Source: JACQKT01 sp038063055
GTDB lineage: Bacteria; Patescibacteriota; Minisyncoccia; UBA6257; 2-01-FULL-56-20
Reading direction: 5' to 3'
Assembly: GCA_038063055.1 (NCBI GenBank)
Contig: JBBTVY010000005.1
Span: 1 to 64,000, forward strand
DNA length: 64,000 nt
Positions 12,771 through 18,860 of this stretch are shown in pieces; the stretch's first letter is position 1; each line of letters starts with the position of its first letter. The notes beneath the pieces are model-generated. The model ran no database searches. It saw only the letters and a list, made by a program, of their open reading frames with translations, and was not told the origin of the DNA. The translations under genes and the position numbers were made by a program.

Positions 12771-15557
12771 GTTACTAACACAGCTAAACGTAATCGTGTC
12801 CGCATAGACCCCGCCGGTTGCGCTTGCTCCTACTGTGGCTTTGTGGGTAACCACTACTTCCCTGTTGGTTACGGCGGCAGTTGAAGAAGCGAGAATCACC
12901 GTAGTCGTGGCAAGGCCTCCCACCGTGTTGCCGCTTTGGAGATAGCGGATATTCAGAGTAAGCGTTCCTCCGCTCCCGGCTGTTGTCGTGGCTCCCTGAA
13001 TTCCGTAACCGTCGGTATTCGCGGCAAGGGTCGCGGTGGCGTTAAAAGCGGCATCCGGCGATTTGATTAAGTAGTTGATTGTCGTGGACGCGTACAATCC
13101 CCCGCCGGTGGTACTGCTGCCGTTATCGTTGACATAAAGAACACAGCCAAGCGCTCCGTCGCAAGACATGGAAGTCGATGCGTTGGGAGAAGAAGTGAAG
13201 ATGCCAGTCGTGTCTATCGTGCCGAAATCCGTGCTCGAAGCGCTGGCGGAACAGGAAACGGTTGCAGTCGGAGTGAAAGATGCGACTGCGTAAACGGAAT
13301 AAGTCGTTAAACCCGTTCCGGCGTCGCTTACTCTGAAATAATAAGTCGCCGAAGAGGCGTTGGAAGTGGACATAATTGAATATTCAACTTCGGTAAATCG
13401 GATTCCGCTCAGAAGTTCGGAGTTCGCCTGATTTCTGCTTGTGGTCGCCACAACTTCGGCGGCGTTGAAAATTATGTTTTCGTCGGTCGTTCCTCCGGTG
13501 GAAGTGGCGATGTTCGTGGTTGCCGTGCCATCGGCAACCAAACTCGACGTGGACATTTGCCACTCTCTCGTGCCTGCGGTCGAAGTCGCCAGTTGCGTCC
13601 ACGTTCCGGAAGTAGAGTTGGCCTGATATTCTATTCTGAATTGGGCCGAACTGGTGGCATCGCCCTCGTTTGAAATTTCAAAACGCAGGCGCTTGACGGT
13701 TCCGATTCCTTGTATCGACAACGAAGTGTCTTCGCTGGCCGCCGCCGTCGAGGTCGCTTCACTGCCGTCGTCGTTGCGCCAATGGTAGTGGATTTGGGTC
13801 ATGTTGGCGGCAAGGATGCTGGTTTGGCCGTATATGTTATAGCTGGCGTCGTTAATGCAGCTGCTTGTGCACCGGACTGAATTGACAACACTAGCCGAGA
13901 AGCCGGCCGACGAAGTGGCTGAAAAGGACTCGCCATAAGTATTTTCTAAGGTATTCGGGAAGCTGTAACTCGTGGTCGCGTTGTTTATACCCAATTCGAG
14001 AAATTGGGCCGCGACACCGTTGCCGGAGCTGCTGTCGTCGTATTCGCCGTCAAGCCAGGCCCATTTGGCCGTGGTTGATGAGTCGGCGAGGGTTGTATTT
14101 ATGCTTGTCGTTGCAAAACTGGTTCCGACCGACATATTCGATTGCGCCAAAAAAGAAAGATAATTGTTAAGGTTGGCGTTCGCCACCGGAGAGTTCGTAT
14201 GGTCATAGCTCCAAAAAAGTTTCATGCCGCGTATGCTTGTGGCGCCAGAAGTGCTGAACGCCGAACAAACTATTTTGTCGCCGCCCGTTGTGGTCGCCAA
14301 ATTGGCGGCAACGTTCCAAACAGGAGTTGCGTAACCGGTGGTGTCGTTGGCGGGCGGCGTTTCGGTTATGGCGGTTGTCGTCAGGTTTGTGCAGGGCGTG
14401 CCAGGGCCGAGAGTCGCGTTCATACCCGGATTCGCGGTTGCGGTGAAATTTGTCCTGCCTAAAAGAAACGCGTTAGTTGATGAAGGAGAGGTTTCTGGAA
14501 TATTTATCGTGGTAGTCGCCAGCAGCGTAGCCGTACTCGCGGTGTTGGTATTTTGCATTAGCCAAACCTGGATGTTTTTGCGGAGTTTCGAACTTGCGTT
14601 GAAATTGAAAGTGTATGTGGCGACTGCGACTGCGTTGGGGTTGCTTAAAGAATTACTACTTATACTTTGCATTTTAAAAGTGTGATTGCCGGAAGGAGAA
14701 GCATCAGCGGTTGTCGGACTATTCAACATTAAAACGCTGTAAGAATCCCCTAATTGCGCGAAAGTAGCGGCGCTTGTCGCCTCCGAATCCCATCCTACGC
14801 CGACCGTTATCGCCGTCGTAGTCGAAATCCTCGCCCTGAATTCGGCCCAAAATTGGTTCGAGGAACTCGCGCCAACGGAAAAAGTCGTTGTGGCGCCGCT
14901 TTCCGGCAAACCGAAATTGAAATTCGCCGAAGTTACCAGCGCCTTGCCCATCTGCGAGCTGGTGGCGAACACGAATCTATAGTCGGTGTTTACCTGCGTG
15001 GGGGCAAACGGGTCATAGTCATAAGTAATAATAAGTTTTGCGCTTTCCGCGGACCGCGTGGGACCGGTAATTTTCGTGGTAAATATCATCGCGTAAGTTC
15101 CGCTGGCGTTGCCGATTAACGTTTGCATGGCGCTTGTCGCGTCAAGCCGAAAAGCAATCCATCTGTTCTCGGCGCTGTCGGTCAAAGTGCTCGGACAAGT
15201 CAAACTCTGGGCGATTCCGCCCTGAACGTTCAAAGTAAATGTACAGGCCGAAATGCTTGCGGTGCTTGGGTGCGTATTATAAGAAATATACGCCGAACGG
15301 ATTGGCTGGGAGGTGGGAACCATATCCGGAAGCGCGATGACAAACGCGTAAGTCGACGTTACTCCGTTTGCGATGGGGGTCGTGGAAATAATCGAACCGA
15401 TAAAAAACTCGATTGTCTTGGTTTTTGCGGCGGCTTCGGCGACTTGAACCTGAAGAGTTAGGTCGCGCGATTTGAAACTCGATAAAAAATCAACCGGCGC
15501 GGGAATGGCGATAGTGGAAATCAAAAGCGCTACCAGAAATTTTCTTTTGGTATTCAT
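12768..15557 (-). CDS. large secreted Thr/Ser/Ala-rich surface protein
   Basis: 929 residues. A short N-terminal signal (about 5-22, FLVALLISTIAIPAP) is followed by a long region of beta-type repeats, low in charge and rich in Thr, Ser and Ala, with few cysteines. This suggests an extended, possibly S-layer-like or adhesive exterior protein. The last ~160 residues form the four-cysteine domain shared with the 221-residue protein next door. No membrane anchor is seen at the C-terminus. The start codon lies at the 3' arm of an inverted repeat (15556-15679), which may control initiation. The stop codon lies in a TAGGGT-type repeat. Confidence 0.75.
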   Translation of the reverse strand: MNTKRKFLVALLISTIAIPAPVDFLSSFKSRDLTLQVQVAEAAAKTKTIEFFIGSIISTTPIANGVTSTYAFVIALPDMVPTSQPIRSAYISYNTHPSTASISACTFTLNVQGGIAQSLTCPSTLTDSAENRWIAFRLDATSAMQTLIGNASGTYAMIFTTKITGPTRSAESAKLIITYDYDPFAPTQVNTDYRFVFATSSQMGKALVTSANFNFGLPESGATTTFSVGASSSNQFWAEFRARISTTTAITVGVGWDSEATSAATFAQLGDSYSVLMLNSPTTADASPSGNHTFKMQSISSNSLSNPNAVAVATYTFNFNASSKLRKNIQVWLMQNTNTASTATLLATTTINIPETSPSSTNAFLLGRTNFTATANPGMNATLGPGTPCTNLTTTAITETPPANDTTGYATPVWNVAANLATTTGGDKIVCSAFSTSGATSIRGMKLFWSYDHTNSPVANANLNNYLSFLAQSNMSVGTSFATTSINTTLADSSTTAKWAWLDGEYDDSSSGNGVAAQFLELGINNATTSYSFPNTLENTYGESFSATSSAGFSASVVNSVRCTSSCINDASYNIYGQTSILAANMTQIHYHWRNDDGSEATSTAAASEDTSLSIQGIGTVKRLRFEISNEGDATSSAQFRIEYQANSTSGTWTQLATSTAGTREWQMSTSSLVADGTATTNIATSTGGTTDENIIFNAAEVVATTSRNQANSELLSGIRFTEVEYSIMSTSNASSATYYFRVSDAGTGLTTYSVYAVASFTPTATVSCSASASSTDFGTIDTTGIFTSSPNASTSMSCDGALGCVLYVNDNGSSTTGGGLYASTTINYLIKSPDAAFNATATLAANTDGYGIQGATTTAGSGGTLTLNIRYLQSGNTVGGLATTTVILASSTAAVTNREVVVTHKATVGASATGGVYADTITFSCVSN

Positions 15558-15679
15558 CCCGTTAGAGACAGGCCGCCTTTAGACGGCCGTAAACCAGCGG
15601 CTATAACCGCAGCATACTTTTTTGATTTGCTACAAGAATATTTCATAAATTGTCATTGCTTAGTTGTCTCTAACGGGAT
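15556..15679. repeat. 15-bp inverted repeat with internal hairpins at the start of the 929-residue gene
   Basis: ATCCCGTTAGAGACA (15556-15570) and its exact inverse (15665-15679) enclose 94 bases. Inside are a GGCCG/CGGCC hairpin (15571-15588) and a GCGG/CCGC hairpin (15597-15610). On the minus strand the distal arm starts an ATG-initiated 7-codon open frame (15683-15660), and the proximal arm covers the start codon of the large gene. It could be an upstream control element or a non-autonomous inserted element. Confidence 0.65.
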
Positions 15680-15753
15680 TCATCACAAACAATTCGGTCA
15701 TATAATTTCCCCTTGTCGGCAATTCTATTTTTTATCTGCAAATACGTAGAGGT

Positions 15754-16092
15754 TCATTTCTTTTTCGCCGCCGCAAGCGCGAACCAGTCGAAATATGGCA
15801 TAAGTCCGTTAAGCGTGCTTCCATAGAGCTTGCCGCCATAAACCGCGTCCCCGAAAACTTCTCTGGCTCTGGCGATTTCCCGAAGCCGCCCTTTCCATCG
15901 AGGGTCATCGAGAGTCAAATCAAAAAGTTCAAAAGCGCGCTCCGCCGCCATTTGGAAATTTTCTTCGTTTTTGCCTTGCGCCGCGGCGGCGGCGCGAAAA
16001 ACTTCACTACCGATATTGCCCATTTGTTCGGCCAAAGAAAGTTTCTGCCATTTCCCCGCGGCAAGTCCGCTATGAATAAATTTTTCGTTCAT
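15754..16092 (-). CDS. small conserved-looking protein of unknown function
   Basis: 112 residues, soluble and mostly helical, with motifs IHSGLAAGKWQKLSLAEQMG, IGSEVFRAA and DDPRWKGRLREIARARE. Similar helical proteins are familiar from CPR and other genomes, but I know of no function. It overlaps the DUF5674 gene by 4 bases (ATGA), so the two are translated together and may form a complex. A two-gene module with a small upstream partner recalls toxin-antitoxin pairs, but no toxin motif is visible. Confidence 0.75.
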   Translation of the reverse strand: MNEKFIHSGLAAGKWQKLSLAEQMGNIGSEVFRAAAAAQGKNEENFQMAAERAFELFDLTLDDPRWKGRLREIARAREVFGDAVYGGKLYGSTLNGLMPYFDWFALAAAKKK

Positions 16093-16475
16093 TGTTTTAT
16101 CAATTTTTTTACAACTTGTCTTATTTTTTCTTTCACAGCATCGCTTTCAACGTTCCGCGACCTGTTTCCGAAAGCGGGCTTCAAATTAATCATTGAATCA
16201 AATTCAATCCGTTCATCTTCCCTGCCTTCGCCAAGGCTTCGGAGGGCAGGCGGTTTTTTGGGATAGATATTTATTCCCCAAGTATTTTCCCGTTTCGAAT
16301 TTTCTTGTTCCATAAGAATCGCTTCTTCGTCTGCGTGCAATTCGCCGCCAATGGCCATAATTTCTTGAGCTATATCCACCGCCGCTTTTACAAGGTCTCC
16401 AAATCCCTCGTTCGCCATCCGGAGAAGCTCTGAAATTTCAATCGGTTTTTCTGTTTTTATTATTCTGATATCCAT
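16089..16475 (-). CDS. DUF5674 family protein with a repeat-derived insertion
   Basis: 128 residues. The DUF5674 pattern is clear: GFGDLVKAAVDIAQEIMA, GGELHADEEAIL, TWGINIYP, then IEFDSMINLKP and GNRSR. Function is unknown. Between INIYPKKP and IEFDSM lie about 12 residues (ALRSLGEGREDE) encoded by a CCTGCCTTCGCCAAGG-type palindrome, where other members have only a short turn. It follows the 560-residue gene by 12 bases and overlaps the next gene by 4 bases. Confidence 0.85.
   Translation of the reverse strand: MDIRIIKTEKPIEISELLRMANEGFGDLVKAAVDIAQEIMAIGGELHADEEAILMEQENSKRENTWGINIYPKKPPALRSLGEGREDERIEFDSMINLKPAFGNRSRNVESDAVKEKIRQVVKKLIKQ
16221..16250. repeat. palindromic repeat in frame in the DUF5674 gene
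   Basis: CTGCC and GGCAG arms enclose TTCGCCAAGGCTTCGGAG. It resembles the TCCTCC-n-GGAGGA elements in mnmA and beside tRNA-Tyr. Confidence 0.65.
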
Positions 16476-16487
16476 AATTTTGGTCTA

Positions 16488-18170
16488 TCACGGCCAATCG
16501 AACATCTGCGCCGGTATAAGATGCCGTGTCTGCGAATCGTAATAAGCGGCGTCTACGGCGTATTTTCCAGGTATCATTTCAGATGTTTTTATCCCGTAAT
16601 CAGGATTCGCGTCTGGAGCCACAATATCGAATTCCGCCTGCTTGGTAATCGGGTCGAAATCTTTCGCATAGAGCTGGGCAGAATCAAGAAATGACTTGTC
16701 TTGTACTCCGCCAAAGGAAAAGCCATTATCGGTGCCGTTTCTATATAACTCGATATCGGCCGGGTAAAGGAAGACATTCAACGATTGTCCATAGAAATCA
16801 CCGAGATACTGGATTTTAACGTGGACTGTGTCCGCTGTTTTCGTTATGGAAACGATTGTCGGCGGCGGAACGAACGGCGCGGGAACCGGCGGCGGGATTT
16901 CCATTGTCACATTCGGACTTACTTGTATTATCCGCGGCTGTTCCAGCTCGATATTTGCGGTGTTCGCGAAAGCCGGTGGCACGTCGTAATTGACCTTAAG
17001 AAGCATTCCGTCGAGGTATATAACCGGAACAGGGTTAAGGGAAGTCAGTATTATTTTTGCCTGGATTTGGAGCGTTTTCAACTCGTCCCATTTTGAAACC
17101 GGAATTGTCAGTTTAAGGTCGCGCCAGTTCTGCGGGCTAACTTTTTGAAGCTCAACCCAGTTCTGACCGTCCGTGCTGTAATTTATTTGAATAAAGTTTT
17201 CGTCCGGAATCGGAGCTTGAATTGGTATCGCGATGTCCGATTGCCCGCCCTGCTTGTCCCGAGTTATATCGAGGGGAGCCGCGTCGAAGGGCTCGCCCGA
17301 AGAAGATGATTTGGTTGAACTACCTGTTTCCGGAGAATTTTCCTGCGAAAATATGTTCAGTATGTTCGCGGATTCAAGAGAATCATTTTTTGCGTTTGGA
17401 GCTTGGCTCGGCGCGTCTGTTGTTGTAGCATCCGTTGTGTTTTCACTACTCGCAGAAACGGGTTGTTGCGTAGCCGTGTTGTCTTGCGGTGTTTGCCCGC
17501 CGGAAGTCGTTGAAGAAACTTCCTGCGCGAAGGCCTTGTTCAAAAATTTTGAAAATATATTAAAGAGAAAAGAAGTCGTAGAAGAAGAATTTTCGGGCGT
17601 CGAGGTTGGCGTTGTTTCCGGGACGACTGAATCGGAAGAACTTGGCGATGGCGCCGGCGGAGTTTCTCCGGACGAAATTATTTCTGTTTCGGATTGAACG
17701 TTCGTCTGAACGCTCTCCCCTATTTGCCAAACAAGCGACAACGCGACATTTTTGACATCTCCCTTAACCTCAAAATCGGAAGGAATAAAACTGCCGCAGA
17801 AGATAATTTTATCTCCCTCTGAATCAGATTGTCTGTAAACGGCGGAGTTCGATTCGTTAAACGAAGGGCTGACATTATCAATGGTTTCCGGAAGGCCTTG
17901 CGCGCCTGACGGATTTTGCCAGGTTCCAAGGCACGTTGCCGGATAGAAATCCGCCAGTTCAGCTTTGGTAAGCACGTTGCGTATCATGAAAGTTCCGCCG
18001 ATTACGATGGCCACAACCACGAGCAGAAACACGGGGCGATACTTTTCATAAAAAGAAGGTTTTAAGTTTACCGTAAAATCGTGAAATCGCCGGAAAATAC
18101 CCCTTGATTTCGGCGCGGGATGGATATCCGAAAAACTGCGAGTCTGCTTCGCTTTTCCTGAAGCTTTCAT
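16488..18170 (-). CDS. large single-pass membrane protein with Ser/Thr-rich exterior region
   Basis: 560 residues. A ~45-residue basic cytoplasmic N-terminus is followed by one membrane helix (about 47-66, VFLLVVVAIVIGGTFMI). The outside portion has an Ig-like domain with two cysteines (about 78-155), a ~150-residue Ser/Thr/Pro/Glu-rich low-complexity linker (about 160-305), and two C-terminal beta domains. Aromatic motifs such as YSTDGQNW and a lectin- or carbohydrate-binding look are suggestive only. The gene starts with an extended -10 box 7 bases before its ATG. It may be co-transcribed with DUF5674 and the 112-residue gene. Confidence 0.75.
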   Translation of the reverse strand: MKASGKAKQTRSFSDIHPAPKSRGIFRRFHDFTVNLKPSFYEKYRPVFLLVVVAIVIGGTFMIRNVLTKAELADFYPATCLGTWQNPSGAQGLPETIDNVSPSFNESNSAVYRQSDSEGDKIIFCGSFIPSDFEVKGDVKNVALSLVWQIGESVQTNVQSETEIISSGETPPAPSPSSSDSVVPETTPTSTPENSSSTTSFLFNIFSKFLNKAFAQEVSSTTSGGQTPQDNTATQQPVSASSENTTDATTTDAPSQAPNAKNDSLESANILNIFSQENSPETGSSTKSSSSGEPFDAAPLDITRDKQGGQSDIAIPIQAPIPDENFIQINYSTDGQNWVELQKVSPQNWRDLKLTIPVSKWDELKTLQIQAKIILTSLNPVPVIYLDGMLLKVNYDVPPAFANTANIELEQPRIIQVSPNVTMEIPPPVPAPFVPPPTIVSITKTADTVHVKIQYLGDFYGQSLNVFLYPADIELYRNGTDNGFSFGGVQDKSFLDSAQLYAKDFDPITKQAEFDIVAPDANPDYGIKTSEMIPGKYAVDAAYYDSQTRHLIPAQMFDWP

Positions 18171-18177
18171 ACGTTAA

Positions 18178-18186
18178 ATTATAACA
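18178..18186 (-). promoter_or_regulatory. extended -10 leaderless promoter of the 560-residue gene
   Basis: TGTTATAAT on the minus strand, then 7 bases to the ATG at 18170. Confidence 0.65.
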
Positions 18187-18283
18187 CCTGAAGACGGAAT
18201 ATCTCCAAAAAAAATTGTGGAAAAACGGCATATCCGTTTAACATAATGATAACGATGCGAAACCCTATGCGAATAACGCAAAA

Positions 18284-18330
18284 TTTTTTCGCATAATTCG
18301 CACGGTTAATTCGATAATTTCGCATTATGT
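18284..18330. repeat. dispersed 47-base repeat, copy 2
   Basis: The same ends as copy 1 at 788-834 are present, with a different middle. It lies just downstream of the 34-residue membrane protein gene. Confidence 0.7.
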
Positions 18331-18435
18331 CTAACGAAGAGGTATGTTGGATATTCCGAGAAAACCGACAGCCACCACTATTATCAGCATTACCAGAATG
18401 GCCACGACAATTATCTTTTTGCCTTTCTTTGCCAT
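18331..18435 (-). CDS. 34-residue membrane peptide
   Basis: From the ATG at 18435 the product is MAKKGKKIIVV followed by one strongly hydrophobic helix (LVMLIIVVAVGFLGI) and a short tail. A longer frame to 18519 is unlikely: a TATAAT lies 9 bases before the ATG and the extra N-terminus is not membrane-like. Too short for family assignment; small membrane peptides of this kind are plausible in CPR genomes. Confidence 0.45.
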   Translation of the reverse strand: MAKKGKKIIVVAILVMLIIVVAVGFLGISNIPLR

Positions 18436-18498
18436 TTCCGTTAAATTATAAACGACATTTTGCCTGCCTGCTATTATATCCCGCTTATAACTGGGAGG

Positions 18499-18526
18499 TT
18501 GTCTAACTCGCCCCGCCAAATATAAT
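18499..18526 (+). promoter_or_regulatory. promoter of tRNA-Gln
   Basis: -35 TTGTCT (18499-18504), 16-base spacer, -10 TATAAT (18521-18526). The expected start near 18533 leaves a ~37-base leader before the tRNA. Confidence 0.6.
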
Positions 18527-18555
18527 ATGAATTGCCGCCTTTAACATATAAGAAA

Positions 18556-18653
18556 CTTCTGCGCATTGCTGCGGGATCGTCTAATGGTAGGACACCGGCC
18601 TTTGAAGCCGGGTATGATGGTTCGAATCCATCTCCCGCAGCAATGCGCAGAAG
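18556..18653. repeat. 21-bp perfect inverted repeat enclosing tRNA-Gln
   Basis: Bases 18556-18576 are the exact reverse complement of 18633-18653. Seven of the pairs are the tRNA acceptor stem; the other fourteen extend it outward through leader and trailer. Confidence 0.85.
18570..18640 (+). tRNA. tRNA-Gln (TTG)
   Basis: A 71-base cloverleaf: acceptor TGCGGGA/TCCCGCA, D arm with GGTAG, anticodon stem CCGGC/GCCGG with loop CTTTGAA (anticodon TTG), and T arm GATGG-TTCGAAT-CCATC. Discriminator G73 is followed by CAA, so CCA is not encoded and must be added. The leader and trailer pair for 14 bp beyond the acceptor stem. Confidence 0.93.
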
Positions 18654-18800
18654 CTCGGGGCAGGAAAAGCTACTTATCCGGATAACACTGCTTGCAGTAT
18701 TTATAGTTATCGGAGTCGGGCGAGCCGACATAGAAACAACTTGGAGTGGAAGCGAAAGCGGGAGCGCCGCCTGCCTGTCGGCAGGCAGGTATCCAGAGAA

Positions 18801-18832
18801 GAAAAACCGCTGATTAACTTCAGCGGTTTTTC
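18801..18832. terminator. bidirectional terminator
   Basis: GAAAAACCGCTG (18801-18812) pairs with CAGCGGTTTTTC (18821-18832), giving A/T runs on both sides. It ends the tRNA-Gln transcript and the convergent LamG gene. A separate CCTGCCTG/CAGGCAGG hairpin repeat lies just upstream (18770-18789). Confidence 0.8.
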
Positions 18833-18860
18833 TTTTGTGAAGATTAAACGAGCCAGACTC

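Noticed and set aside
12313..12771. TAGGGT/CCCTA repeats as a telomere or chromosome end
   Set aside because: They are short, degenerate and flank a single gene inside a continuous gene cluster.
12384..18170. Long plus-strand open frames opposite the surface genes
   Set aside because: They are compositional shadows of Thr/Ser/Ala-rich genes, with no promoters, starts or known domains.
18643..18813. 56-residue open frame with a signal-like segment after tRNA-Gln
   Set aside because: Its ATG lies in the tRNA's inverted-repeat arm and its stop inside a terminator hairpin; no ribosome-binding site and the middle is a simple hairpin repeat.
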